A DNA stretch of 64,000 nt from ECT2AJA-044 sp965262845 (lineage in GTDB: Bacteria > Bacteroidota > Bacteroidia > Flavobacteriales > ECT2AJA-044): contig CBDHFX010000002.1 of the NCBI GenBank assembly GCA_965262845.1, forward strand, positions 1,488,001 to 1,552,000, given 5' to 3'. The notes below the pieces were generated by a model. That model was given only the letters and a program-made list of their open reading frames with translations. It searched no databases and had not been told where the DNA came from. Both the position numbers and the translations under genes were made by a program. Positions 41,417-50,041 of this stretch are shown piece after piece (the first letter of the stretch is position 1; each line of letters begins with the position of its first letter).

Positions 41417-42604
41417 CTACTCTATGATCTCCGTTACCTGACCTGCACCCACTGTGCGTCCACCTTCACGAATAGCGAAACGCAGACCTACGCTCATTGC
41501 CACAGGGGCAATCAGTTCAACGGTAATGGTCAGGTTGTCACCTGGCATTACCATTTCAGTACCTTCCGGCAATTTGATCTCTCCAGTTACGTCTGTTGTA
41601 CGCAAATAAAACTGCGGACGGTAACGGTTGTGGAACGGAGTGTGGCGGCCACCTTCTTCCTTCTTGAGAATATAGACCTCCGCTTTGAATTTGGTGTGCG
41701 GAGTTACTGAACCTGGTTTACAGATCACCATGCCACGTTGGATATCGGTTTTCTCAATACCGCGCAACAACAAGCCAACGTTGTCGCCAGCCTCACCGCG
41801 ATCCAGGATCTTACGGAACATCTCTACTCCCGTGATCGTAGAAGTCTGTTTCTTTTCTCCCATACCGATGATCTCAACCGGGTCTCCGGAATTGATTATA
41901 CCTGTTTCGATACGGCCGGTAGCTACAGTGCCACGACCGGTGATAGAGAATACGTCTTCGATAGGCATCAGGAAGTCCTTATCTATGTCACGTTCAGGCA
42001 ATGGAATGTGCTCGTCAACCGTTTTCATCAGCTCGTTTACAGTGTCAACCCATTGATTTTCACCGTTCAATGCACCCAAGGCAGAACCCCGGATTACCGG
42101 CAGGTTATCTCCGTCGAATTCGTAGAACGACAGCAACTCACGTATTTCCATTTCCACCAATTCCAGGAGCTCTTCATCGTCTACCATGTCTACTTTGTTC
42201 ATGAAAACAACGATTGCAGGTACCCCTACCTGACGGGCCAGAAGAATGTGCTCACGGGTTTGTGGCATCGGACCATCGGTAGAGGCAACTACCAGGATCG
42301 CTCCGTCCATCTGGGCAGCACCGGTTACCATGTTCTTTACATAGTCAGCATGACCCGGGCAGTCAACGTGCGCATAGTGCCTGCTTTCAGTCTCATACTC
42401 AACGTGAGCTGTGTTAATGGTAATACCACGCTCCTTTTCTTCCGGCGCATTATCGATAGAATCGAATCCACGTGCTTCACCAAGACCGGCGTCTGCCAAT
42501 ACTTTAGTGATGGCAGCAGTCAGCGTTGTTTTACCATGGTCAACGTGACCAATAGTTCCGATATTCAAGTGGGGTTTGGAACGATTGAAATTTTCCTTTG
42601 CCAT
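41417..42604 (-). CDS. tuf: Elongation factor Tu
   Basis: 395 residues. GTPase motifs GHVDHGKTTLTAA, DCPGHADYVKNM and the NKVD guanine motif are intact, followed by beta-barrel domains 2 and 3 (TGRGTVATGRIETG and RTVGAGQVTEIIE at the end). Delivers aminoacyl-tRNA to the ribosome. Sits between tRNA-Thr(GGT) and tRNA-Trp in one operon. Confidence 0.99.
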   Translation of the reverse strand: MAKENFNRSKPHLNIGTIGHVDHGKTTLTAAITKVLADAGLGEARGFDSIDNAPEEKERGITINTAHVEYETESRHYAHVDCPGHADYVKNMVTGAAQMDGAILVVASTDGPMPQTREHILLARQVGVPAIVVFMNKVDMVDDEELLELVEMEIRELLSFYEFDGDNLPVIRGSALGALNGENQWVDTVNELMKTVDEHIPLPERDIDKDFLMPIEDVFSITGRGTVATGRIETGIINSGDPVEIIGMGEKKQTSTITGVEMFRKILDRGEAGDNVGLLLRGIEKTDIQRGMVICKPGSVTPHTKFKAEVYILKKEEGGRHTPFHNRYRPQFYLRTTDVTGEIKLPEGTEMVMPGDNLTITVELIAPVAMSVGLRFAIREGGRTVGAGQVTEIIE

Positions 42605-42700
42605 GATTGATCGTCTTTGTTTATAGTTAAATGTTAAAACTTACTTGCCAAAAATCCCGGATATTCCCGAAAAGCACCGAGATCTCATTCCTTTCACCTG

Positions 42701-42772
42701 AGCCAATGACGGGATTTGAACCCGTGGCCTCTTCCTTACCAAGGAAACGCTCTACCCCTGAGCTACATCGGC
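42701..42772 (-). tRNA. tRNA-Thr(GGT)
   Basis: 72 nt. Acceptor GCCGATG with CATTGGC (G-U pairs), anticodon GGT in loop TTGGTAA, discriminator T(U). Last of four tRNAs ahead of tuf. Confidence 0.96.
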
Positions 42773-42800
42773 TTACAACCCTGCACCCCGGAGGGCTCCG

Positions 42801-42873
42801 AGCGGAAGACGGGGGTCGAACCCGCGACCTACAGCTTGGAAGGCTGTCGCTCTGCCAACTGAGCTACTTCCGC
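42801..42873 (-). tRNA. tRNA-Gly(TCC)
   Basis: 73 nt. Acceptor GCGGAAG with CTTCCGC, anticodon stem ACAGC/GCTGT around CTTCCAA giving anticodon TCC, T loop TTCGACC. Discriminator T(U). Confidence 0.96.
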
Positions 42874-42900
42874 TTTACGTCACTCCTACAAGCAACCTGG

Positions 42901-42982
42901 TGGGGAGAGCAGGATTCGAACCTACGAAGCCGCCGGCAACAGATTTACAGTCTGTCCTCGTTGACCACTTGAGTATCTCCCC
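42901..42982 (-). tRNA. tRNA-Tyr(GTA)
   Basis: 82 nt, class II with a long variable arm (TTGCCGGCGGCTTCG region). Acceptor GGGGAGA with TCTCCCC, anticodon GTA in loop CTGTAAA, discriminator A. Confidence 0.96.
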
Positions 42983-43001
42983 ATTGCCTTCAATAAACCG
43001 G

Positions 43002-43075
43002 AGCCGATAGAGGGACTCGAACCCACGACCTGCTGATTACAAATCAGCTGCTCTAACCAGCTGAGCTACATCGGC
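43002..43075 (-). tRNA. tRNA-Thr(TGT)
   Basis: 74 nt. Acceptor GCCGATG with TATCGGC, anticodon TGT in loop TTTGTAA, T loop TTCGAGT, discriminator T(U). First gene of the tRNA-tuf operon. Confidence 0.96.
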
Positions 43076-43137
43076 CTTAAGCTCCTGTCTGCAATGGCTT
43101 CGCTACAAAAAATACAGCCCCGTTTGAAAAGGGACTG

Positions 43138-43145
43138 CAAATGTA
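43138..43145 (-). promoter_or_regulatory. -7 box of the tRNA-tuf-secE operon
   Basis: Reads TACATTTG on the minus strand, exact TAnnTTTG, 62 nt before tRNA-Thr(TGT); a TTG lies about 22 nt further upstream at the -33 position. Confidence 0.6.
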
Positions 43146-43199
43146 CAAAAAGATATGAAACTGAAAACAACTGGAATTCGAAAAAATTCCTCCTTATGC

Positions 43200-43502
43200 T
43201 CAGACCCCGCGAACGCGTTTTCTTTTGCGCTTGTTCAACTGACGCTTCAATACACCTACACTCCGGTCAATCGCCTCCTCAAAACTCCTGCGCTGTTTCT
43301 TTACGATCAGATCATTTCCCGGAAGATTCACACGTACCTCCGCCTGTTTATCAATACCGTCAGCAACGTTCTCTACCTTTAAATAGACTTCCGCATCAAC
43401 AATTTGATCGTGAAACTGATCCAACTTCTGAAGTTTGCTTTCCACAAAGGCAAGCAGTTTCGGTTCTGCATTAAAATTCACAGATTGAATGCGTATGTTC
43501 AT
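43200..43502 (-). CDS. hpf: Ribosome hibernation-promoting factor, short form
   Basis: 100 residues. MNIRIQSVNFNAEPKLLAFV and the C-terminal basic tail (LKRQLNKRKRKRVRGV) with the beta-sheet core AEVYLKVENV match HPF/RaiA. Binds the 30S decoding region in stationary phase. It lacks the long-form dimerisation domain. 10 nt after xerC, so co-transcribed. Confidence 0.93.
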   Translation of the reverse strand: MNIRIQSVNFNAEPKLLAFVESKLQKLDQFHDQIVDAEVYLKVENVADGIDKQAEVRVNLPGNDLIVKKQRRSFEEAIDRSVGVLKRQLNKRKRKRVRGV

Positions 43503-43512
43503 GTGATTGTTT

Positions 43513-44406
43513 TTAGTGGCCCCTTGGATGAGCCTGATTATACACCTTTTTTAGCTGATCCGCCGAATGGTGGGTATACACCTGGGTAGCCGATAAACTA
43601 GCGTGTCCCAGAAGCTCCCTGATGGCACTCAGTTCCGCCCCCGCATTCAGAAGGTGCGTTGCGAAACTGTGGCGCAGCACATGGGGGCTCCTCTTTTCAA
43701 CGCTACTAACATAGCTCAGATAACGATTGACCACCCGATATACAAGCTTCGGATATAGTTTTTTGCCTTTCTGCGTGACCAATATTTCGCCGGCCTCAAC
43801 GGCCGGATCTAGCCTCCCCCTTTCCAGCCGATAGGCTGTGATCGCTTCGGCCAATTCAGTCTGGACCGGAATGATCCGCTCCTTGCCCCCTTTACCCAGG
43901 ACTTTCAACTGAGCACGGCCCAAATCAACATCCCTTTCCTGTAGCCCGATCAATTCAGCCCTACGTATGCCGGTGTGGTACAGCAGCAATATAATGAGCC
44001 GATCCCGCGTGCCTTCAAATCCCTCCTCAAAAAACCGCTGATCCAGCAAGTGCCCCATATGCTCCTCCGGTACCACCACCGGCAAGCGTTTGCGCACCTT
44101 CGGAGTCTGTAGCTGCACAGTCGGGTTTTTACCGATGTGGCCCTCACGCAACAGGAATTTATAATAGGTTTTTAGAGAAGTGGCCTTCCGCTGAACGCTC
44201 CGGGCCTCATAATCTTCGTTCATCAGCGAAATGATCCAAGAACGCACCATCTGATCACGGACTTCCGTCAGGTCCGACATATTGTACACCACCTCCAAAA
44301 ATCCGCGAAACTGAGCCAGATCAGTCCGGTACGCCCGCACCGTATGCTCACTGTACCGACGTTCATTGCTCAGGTAGCCAAAAAAGGCCTCCTCATTCAT
44401 GCCCAC
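43513..44406 (-). CDS. xerC: Tyrosine recombinase XerC/XerD
   Basis: 297 residues. N-terminal SAM-like core-binding domain (FFGYLSNERRYSEHTVRAYR), then the catalytic domain with Arg in HTGIRRAELIGL, Lys in LKVLGKGGKERII, HVLRHSFATHLLNAGAEL (His, Arg), LLGHASLSATQVYTH (His) and the nucleophile Tyr. Resolves chromosome dimers at dif. Position with rpsU and hpf and full length point to the housekeeping recombinase rather than an integrase; whether C or D is not separable here. Confidence 0.93.
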   Translation of the reverse strand: MGMNEEAFFGYLSNERRYSEHTVRAYRTDLAQFRGFLEVVYNMSDLTEVRDQMVRSWIISLMNEDYEARSVQRKATSLKTYYKFLLREGHIGKNPTVQLQTPKVRKRLPVVVPEEHMGHLLDQRFFEEGFEGTRDRLIILLLYHTGIRRAELIGLQERDVDLGRAQLKVLGKGGKERIIPVQTELAEAITAYRLERGRLDPAVEAGEILVTQKGKKLYPKLVYRVVNRYLSYVSSVEKRSPHVLRHSFATHLLNAGAELSAIRELLGHASLSATQVYTHHSADQLKKVYNQAHPRGH

Positions 44407-44467
44407 AAGATAAAAAAAAGTCCGTCCAAATGGACAGACCCGGAAATGATCTCCAAAAAAGGGCTAT

Positions 44468-44668
44468 CTATGCCTCTTCCTGATCCCGTAACTGCTGAAT
44501 GTAAGCAGCCTTCAATACCTGCTCACGACGCTGAACAGAGGGCTTGGTAAATTGCTTGCGCCGGCGCAATTCGCGCATGGCACCTGTACGATCGTATTTG
44601 CGCTTGTACCGTTTCAGCGCGCGATCAATGTTCTCTCCATCTTTTACCGGAATAATGATCATAGGCAT
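44468..44668 (-). CDS. rpsU: 30S ribosomal protein S21
   Basis: 66 residues. IIIPVKDGENIDRALKRYKR, then RRKQFTKPSVQRREQVLKAA, the S21 pattern. Helps initiation complex formation near the anti-Shine-Dalgarno end of 16S rRNA. ATG at 44668, or 44662 two codons later. A TATTTG box lies upstream. Confidence 0.95.
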   Translation of the reverse strand: MPMIIIPVKDGENIDRALKRYKRKYDRTGAMRELRRRKQFTKPSVQRREQVLKAAYIQQLRDQEEA

Positions 44669-44731
44669 AGCTCCTTTTACTATCTGAAATTTTTGGGCTG
44701 CAAATATGCAACCTTTTTGAATTCCATCAAA

Positions 44732-45871
44732 TTACCTGAGCAAATGTTTTGATATCACCAATTTCTGGATTTCGCTCGTTCCTTCCCCGATCGTACACAA
44801 TTTACAATCGCGGTAATATTTTTCCACGGGAAAGTCCCTGGTAAAGCCATATCCTCCGTGAATTTGAACCGCCTCGTTCGAAACGCGTACACACACTTCA
44901 CTTGCGTAGTACTTGGCCATAGCTGCAGATACGGTGGTCCTTTCTCCACGATCTTTTTGCGCACCAGCCTCGTAGGTCAAGAGTTCGGAAGCTTCAATTT
45001 CGGTAGCCATATCTGCCAGCTTGAATGCAATGGCCTGAAAATTGGCGATCGGCTGCCCAAATTGCTCACGCTCCCTGGCGTATTTCAGGGCGTGATGATA
45101 CGCCCCTCTGGCGAGTCCGACCGAAAGTGCTGCAATGCTGATCCGCCCGCCGTCAAGCACTTCCATGGCCTGAATAAAACCATCGCCTTCCTGCCCGATC
45201 ATATTACCATGCGGCACGCGACAATTCTCGAAGACCAATCCCGTTGTTTCACTGGCCCGCATGCCGAGCTTATCTTCTTTTTTTCCGGCCGAGAACCCCG
45301 GAGTTCCCTTCTCCACCAAAAAGGTAGTCATACCATGGCTGTCATTCCTCTCCCCGGTCCGAACGATCACTACTGCGACATCTCCGGATTTCCCGTGGGT
45401 GATGAAGTTCTTGCTCCCATTGATGATCCACCCGTCACCATCCCGTACGGCCGTGGTGTTCATATTGCCTGCATCACTTCCGGTACCCACCTCAGTCAAT
45501 CCCCAGGCACCGATCCATTCACCGGTAGCTAACTTCGGCAACCATTCCCTTTTTTGCTCTTCGCTGGCACAGTACAAAATATGACCGGTACAAAGTGAGT
45601 TATGTGCGGCAACACTCAAGCCGATGGACGGATCAACCCGGCCGATCTCAGAGACCACCATGATGTACTCGCTGTAGGTTAGTCCGGCCCCTCCATATTC
45701 CTGCGGCACCAGTACTCCGAGCATCCCGAGTTCGCCCAGTTTTTTCATGACATCAACCGGAAAATGTTGTGCCTCATCCCACTCCATGATATGTGGCTGA
45801 ATTTCACGTGCACAGAAATCCCGGAGGGTTTCCCTGATCATCTGTCGTATTTCTGATACCTCATTATTCAT
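44732..45871 (-). CDS. Acyl-CoA dehydrogenase
   Basis: 379 residues. FAD-linked beta-oxidation dehydrogenase: helical N-domain, beta-domain with WGLTEVGTGSDAGNMNTTAV and WIINGSKNFITHGKSGDV, and C-domain with VQIHGGYGFTRDFPVEKYYR. The catalytic base of short-chain members (Glu in YAGGYG-type positions) appears as the LLTYEAGAQKD glutamate, matching short-chain/butyryl-type enzymes. Electrons pass to ETF. Chain-length preference is inference. Monocistronic. Confidence 0.93.
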   Translation of the reverse strand: MNNEVSEIRQMIRETLRDFCAREIQPHIMEWDEAQHFPVDVMKKLGELGMLGVLVPQEYGGAGLTYSEYIMVVSEIGRVDPSIGLSVAAHNSLCTGHILYCASEEQKREWLPKLATGEWIGAWGLTEVGTGSDAGNMNTTAVRDGDGWIINGSKNFITHGKSGDVAVVIVRTGERNDSHGMTTFLVEKGTPGFSAGKKEDKLGMRASETTGLVFENCRVPHGNMIGQEGDGFIQAMEVLDGGRISIAALSVGLARGAYHHALKYAREREQFGQPIANFQAIAFKLADMATEIEASELLTYEAGAQKDRGERTTVSAAMAKYYASEVCVRVSNEAVQIHGGYGFTRDFPVEKYYRDCKLCTIGEGTSEIQKLVISKHLLR

Positions 45872-45911
45872 TGTGTGGTGTGTAATATATGACGGTTATA
45901 AAAGGCATTCC

Positions 45912-46439
45912 TCAATATTCGATCAGGGAATGTATACGCGTGCTGTATTTTTGCAAAACCTCCTGGCCGTTTAGAAAGTTCAGTTCCATAATAAAGCTGA
46001 ACCCGGGCAGGTTCGCCCCAAGCTGTTCCAACAGTTCAGCACCTGCCGCCGCCGTTCCTCCCGTAGCCAAAAGGTCGTCGTGTATCAGCACCCGATCCCC
46101 GGGCCGAATAGCATCCGTATGGATCTCCATCGTCGCTGAACCATACTCAAGCTCATAGCTATGCGCGATCTTGTCATAGGGTAGTTTCCCGGCCTTTCGG
46201 ATCGGCACAAAGGGCAGGCCCATCGCATTGGCGAGCATCATCCCGAATAAAAACCCCCGACTTTCGATTCCAGCTACGGCATCAATCTCCCAGTCACCCA
46301 GGGCTTCCAGCAAATGCTGCAGGACCGCTTTCCGGGCCTTCGCATGCCCCAGCAAGGGTGTGATATCCCGGAACAAGATCCCCGCCTTTGGAAAGTCGGG
46401 AACCGACCGGATATGCTGCCTGATCTGCTCTATGGTCAC
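45912..46439 (-). CDS. apt: Adenine phosphoribosyltransferase
   Basis: 175 residues. PDFPKAGILFRDITPLL opens the fold, AGIESRGFLFGMMLANAMGL follows, and the PRPP motif is RVLIHDDLLATGGTAAA. Salvages adenine to AMP. Its ATG overlaps the stop of the HhH protein gene by 4 nt. Confidence 0.96.
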   Translation of the reverse strand: MTIEQIRQHIRSVPDFPKAGILFRDITPLLGHAKARKAVLQHLLEALGDWEIDAVAGIESRGFLFGMMLANAMGLPFVPIRKAGKLPYDKIAHSYELEYGSATMEIHTDAIRPGDRVLIHDDLLATGGTAAAGAELLEQLGANLPGFSFIMELNFLNGQEVLQKYSTRIHSLIEY

Positions 46440-47092
46440 TGTACCGACAAATAAGGTGCAATTTTATAAAATATCGAATCGGTCATCAAATAACCCTTAC
46501 GAACTTCTTCAACCCGCGTAAATTTCCCCACACGATCCCGATAGCGAACCCATTCCCGGGCTATCGGGGGTGAAACATAGGGGTGTCGCCAAAACCGTAC
46601 GATCGTATCGCGGTTCAGGAAGAGTGAATCAAGCGGCGCATCATCTTCCCGAACACGTTCGTACCACACCTGAGCTGTATCGATCCCATACACTTCGCCC
46701 AACTGTTCCTTTTCCGCATATCCGCCCAGCAGCGAGCGGTACTTCAGGATCCTTCGCGCAAAGGTTGGCCCGATGCCGGGCAGGGCCTCCCATGCGAAGG
46801 TGTCCGTTTCGTTGAGCAACACGGTAAAGGGTTTGGAATATGCAGATCCCTTCCGTTCCCGGGACTTCGTATTTTCCTCCCTTGCGGGAGGATGATCAGC
46901 TGCACGGGCATGAGCCTGTACCCGGATAGTATCATAGATGACGTGGCGCTGCACATCCCGCCGTGGAGGCGGGGATAGGGAACGGGAAAGATAACCGAAA
47001 GCTTCAACCAGAATGAGGAGGAATATCAGGGCAAACAGGGCTTGTCGCTCTCGCCTGGAGAAGCCCTGGGGACGCCGGTATTTTAAAGGCAT
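46436..47092 (-). CDS. Helix-hairpin-helix (ComEA-like) protein
   Basis: 218 residues. One N-terminal membrane segment (ALFALIFLLILVEAFGYLSR) anchors a basic linker and two HhH modules: ALPGIGPTFARRILKYRSLL and the second around PPIAREWVRYRDRVGKF. HhH pairs bind DNA non-specifically; ComEA acts in DNA uptake, but similar proteins in Bacteroidota are uncharacterised. Two GC-rich mini-hairpins lie in the linker codons (46876-46891, 46957-46973). 1 nt after the symporter gene, 4-nt overlap with apt. Confidence 0.88.
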   Translation of the reverse strand: MPLKYRRPQGFSRRERQALFALIFLLILVEAFGYLSRSLSPPPRRDVQRHVIYDTIRVQAHARAADHPPAREENTKSRERKGSAYSKPFTVLLNETDTFAWEALPGIGPTFARRILKYRSLLGGYAEKEQLGEVYGIDTAQVWYERVREDDAPLDSLFLNRDTIVRFWRHPYVSPPIAREWVRYRDRVGKFTRVEEVRKGYLMTDSIFYKIAPYLSVQ

Positions 47093-47093
47093 G

Positions 47094-48911
47094 TCATGTT
47101 ACTTCGCGCGCTTTTCCGGGTTTAGTAAAGATCTCTCCGGATCTCAGCATCCGGAGGTAGGACCGAAGATCGGACCGTACTTCACCGGACAGGAGCAGAA
47201 GTCCCATGATGTTGGGGAAGGCCATGGCCAGGATCATCATGTCGGAGAAATCAATTACCGCTCCCAAACTGACGGAGGAACCGATGACGACAAAGATAAG
47301 AAAAATGAATTTGTAGATCAATTCCGTACGGTTGTTCTCACCGAGGAGGAAGGTCCAGGCTTTGAGGCCGTAATAGCTCCAGCTGATCATGGTGCTGAAG
47401 GCGAACAGGAAGATGGCGATCACCAGGACCAGCGGGAACCAGGAGATGACCGTTCCGAAAGCGTCGGAAGTCAGTTGAGCGCCAGCCACATCCGTAACCA
47501 GGTGCTTATCGGTAAAGATCAAGACCAAGGCTGTCAGGGTGCATACGACGACCGTATCAATGAAGGGCTCAAGGAGTGCTACGAACCCTTCCGCTACCGG
47601 AAACTTTGTTTTGGCTGCAGAGTGGGCAATCGCTGCAGACCCGATTCCGGCTTCGTTCGAGAAAGTGGCTCTCCGGAATCCCTGAATAAGTACCCCGATG
47701 AATCCGCCGCGCAGTGCTTCCGCACTGAAAGCCCCGTCAAAGATCGCAAGGAATGCGCTGTCAACCTGGTGAATATTCCGGAAGATAATGACGAGTGCCG
47801 CAATCACGTAAAGCGCGGCCATGAAGGGAACAATTTTTTCCGTAACCCGAACGATTGATTTGAGTCCTCCGACGATCACGATCCCCACCAGGATAGCGAG
47901 GATGGCTCCGAAGTATGGTCCGGCTCCCTGAAGGGTCGGGAATTCACCCGACAACTGTTCGTACGCCTGATTGGCCTGGAACATGTTTCCACCACCTAAT
48001 GAGCCTCCCACGGCAAGCAGTGCAAAGATGACCGCCAGGACCTTTCCCAGCCCTCCCATATTTCGGGCCGCGAGGCCCTTGCGCAGGTAGTGCATCGGCC
48101 CCCCTGAGACGGATCCATCCTTATTGATATTCCGGTACTTGACCCCGAGTGTACATTCGACAAATTTCGAAGACATTCCCAGAATGCCGGCCAAGATCAT
48201 CCAGAACGTGGCACCGGGGCCACCCACAGATATCGCTACAGCCACCCCGGCAATATTTCCGAGGCCAACCGTGGCCGATACCGCCGTAGCCAATGCCTGG
48301 AAGTGCGTTACCTCACCCGGGGCATTCGGTTCATCGTGCTTGCCCCGTACGAGATTGATCGCATGCCGAAATCCGCGCACATTGATAAAACCCATTTTGA
48401 AGGTTAAAAAGAGGGCACCAAAAATCAGCCAAATGACAATAAATGGAATGGATTTTAGCTTAGGGGTACCGTTCGGATTTCGTATCGGTTTGCCCCTGGC
48501 GTCATAGATCTGATTATCATACAGGTTCAGAGCCGCAAATAAATCAAACAACAGTACATCCCCCACGAATCCCACGAGCGGTGTAAATACCCCATTGAAT
48601 TTTTCAGCTGTGCTTTCAGCCGGAATTTTGATGGATCTCTCCACCTCATTTCCGGCCGCATCCCGAACCCGAACATGATGCGAAATCCCTTCAGTTAGCC
48701 CGTATGCAAAACGACTGGTGGTGTCAGTATTCGCATCGCTCCAATAGAAGTGATATGGAGGCTGACCGCCATAAACCGCGATCTCAACTTTCCCGTCATT
48801 GATCTCCCTGCTCGGATTTGCAACTGCAACGTGTTCCATGATGAGCGTTTCCTGAGCAAAGGAAAAACAGGACAGCGCTATGGCTGTCACCATAATAATC
48901 AGATTCTTCAT
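47094..48911 (-). CDS. AGCS family alanine/glycine:cation symporter with exported SprB-like N-terminal domain
   Basis: 605 residues, about 100 longer than usual. Residues 1-19 form a signal peptide (IIMVTAIALSCFSFAQ). Residues about 30-98 (YGGQPPYHFYWSDANTDTTS, then GLTEGISHHVRVRDAAGNEV) match the SprB-type repeat of Bacteroidota adhesins. The symporter starts at about 145 and carries the AGCS signature GNIAGVAVAISVGGPGATFW and FSNEAGIGSAAIAHSAAK. Imports Ala or Gly with Na+. The fused domain would face the periplasm; its role is unknown. Confidence 0.92.
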   Translation of the reverse strand: MKNLIIMVTAIALSCFSFAQETLIMEHVAVANPSREINDGKVEIAVYGGQPPYHFYWSDANTDTTSRFAYGLTEGISHHVRVRDAAGNEVERSIKIPAESTAEKFNGVFTPLVGFVGDVLLFDLFAALNLYDNQIYDARGKPIRNPNGTPKLKSIPFIVIWLIFGALFLTFKMGFINVRGFRHAINLVRGKHDEPNAPGEVTHFQALATAVSATVGLGNIAGVAVAISVGGPGATFWMILAGILGMSSKFVECTLGVKYRNINKDGSVSGGPMHYLRKGLAARNMGGLGKVLAVIFALLAVGGSLGGGNMFQANQAYEQLSGEFPTLQGAGPYFGAILAILVGIVIVGGLKSIVRVTEKIVPFMAALYVIAALVIIFRNIHQVDSAFLAIFDGAFSAEALRGGFIGVLIQGFRRATFSNEAGIGSAAIAHSAAKTKFPVAEGFVALLEPFIDTVVVCTLTALVLIFTDKHLVTDVAGAQLTSDAFGTVISWFPLVLVIAIFLFAFSTMISWSYYGLKAWTFLLGENNRTELIYKFIFLIFVVIGSSVSLGAVIDFSDMMILAMAFPNIMGLLLLSGEVRSDLRSYLRMLRSGEIFTKPGKAREVT

Positions 48912-48978
48912 GCGTGTAGTCTTTTTAACTTAATGAGCCGCAATAATCAAAAAAATTAGTGCGGTATGCAAATGTGCA

Positions 48979-49875
48979 TTATTTCAGCTGCTTTTCGATC
49001 AACGCCAGGCCCTGCTCAAAACTACGGGGCTGGTAACCCAGGACCGATCGGGCCTTGTCAATATAAAAACCCGTTGCAGGTGGTCTTGCAGCCCGCTGGT
49101 TTAAACCGATGGAGGTCACGGGAGTCAGGAATCCCGTATCGTAGCCATAAAACTTTCCTACCCGTTCAACCAGCTCATAAATAGACATGAAATCATCTCC
49201 CGAAACATTGAAAACTCCCCGTTCGCCCTTTTTCGCACAAAGGAAACACCCCATGGCCAGGTCTTCGGCAAGGGTAGGGGTCCGAAATTGATCATGCACG
49301 ATGTTGAGCGGCCGGCCTTTCTTTAAAGCCCCCCTGGCCCAAAGAACAATATTGGAGCGGCTCATGTTGTCGGCCACACCATATACGAGTACCGTGCGAA
49401 GGATCGCCCACGGGCATTTCGCAGCCCTGATCAATTCCTCGCCCCGAAGTTTGGAGGCTCCATAATAGTTGACGGGGTTGGGTTTATCATCCTCCCGGTA
49501 CGGACCGGCTGTACCGTCGAAAATGAAATCCGTGGAAATATGGATCAGGTGCGTGCCCACCTGCTCACAGGCCTCTGTCAAATAACGGATCGCATCGACA
49601 TTCAAGGCATCACACCTGGGTTTATCGTCTTCACATGCGTCCACATCGGTCATGGCGGCAGTATTGATCAGCACATTTGGCTCGTGTCCGAAAATGATCT
49701 CAGAAACCTCTTCCCGATTGGTAATGTCCATGGATTCGTATACGTAGCCTTCTTTTCGGTTCGTACGATTCTCCCCTCTTGAGGTAGCGATCAAACGCAC
49801 ATTCGGATCCTGAACGATAAGATGGATAAGCTTTTGACCGAGCAATCCGTTGGATCCCGTTACCAAGATCCTCAC
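48979..49875 (-). CDS. RmlD-like NAD(P)-dependent sugar-nucleotide reductase
   Basis: 298 residues from a GTG at 49875. Rossmann opening ILVTGSNGLLGQKLIHLI, then NTAAMTDVDACEDD, STDFIFDGTAGPY and the catalytic YYGASKLRGEELI. RmlD subfamily of extended SDRs (dTDP-4-dehydrorhamnose reductase). No other rml genes are nearby, so dTDP-rhamnose synthesis cannot be confirmed from context. The GTG lies 1 nt from the stop of the PspC-like gene. Confidence 0.9.
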   Translation of the reverse strand: MRILVTGSNGLLGQKLIHLIVQDPNVRLIATSRGENRTNRKEGYVYESMDITNREEVSEIIFGHEPNVLINTAAMTDVDACEDDKPRCDALNVDAIRYLTEACEQVGTHLIHISTDFIFDGTAGPYREDDKPNPVNYYGASKLRGEELIRAAKCPWAILRTVLVYGVADNMSRSNIVLWARGALKKGRPLNIVHDQFRTPTLAEDLAMGCFLCAKKGERGVFNVSGDDFMSIYELVERVGKFYGYDTGFLTPVTSIGLNQRAARPPATGFYIDKARSVLGYQPRSFEQGLALIEKQLK

Positions 49876-49876
49876 G

Positions 49877-50041
49877 TTACCACGTTTTTGGTTTCACCAG
49901 AGCTAAGATCAGATATACCAGTACTGTTGATCCAATACCGAGCAAGGTGACGATGATCCATCCCAGGCGCATTCCGGAAACATCAAGTTCAAATCGGTCC
50001 GCCAGCCAGGCGCATACGCCCAGTAATTTGGATTCGGTCAT
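49877..50041 (-). CDS. PspC domain microprotein (54 aa)
   Basis: 54 residues: MTESKLLGVCAWLADRFELD, then GMRLGWIIVTLLGIGSTVLV and YLILALVKPKTW. The LLGVCxWLAxRFxxDxxxxRLxW pattern plus one membrane helix is the PspC fold. Its ATG overlaps the stop of the K+ channel gene by 4 nt (50038-50041), so it is translationally coupled to it. Too short for many gene callers. Role unproven; PspC proteins sense or protect the inner membrane. Confidence 0.85.
   Translation of the reverse strand: MTESKLLGVCAWLADRFELDVSGMRLGWIIVTLLGIGSTVLVYLILALVKPKTW

Noticed and set aside
43513..44406. XerC-like recombinase as the integrase of the accessory block
   Set aside because: It is 20 kb from the block, in a housekeeping context with rpsU and hpf, and full-length Xer type.
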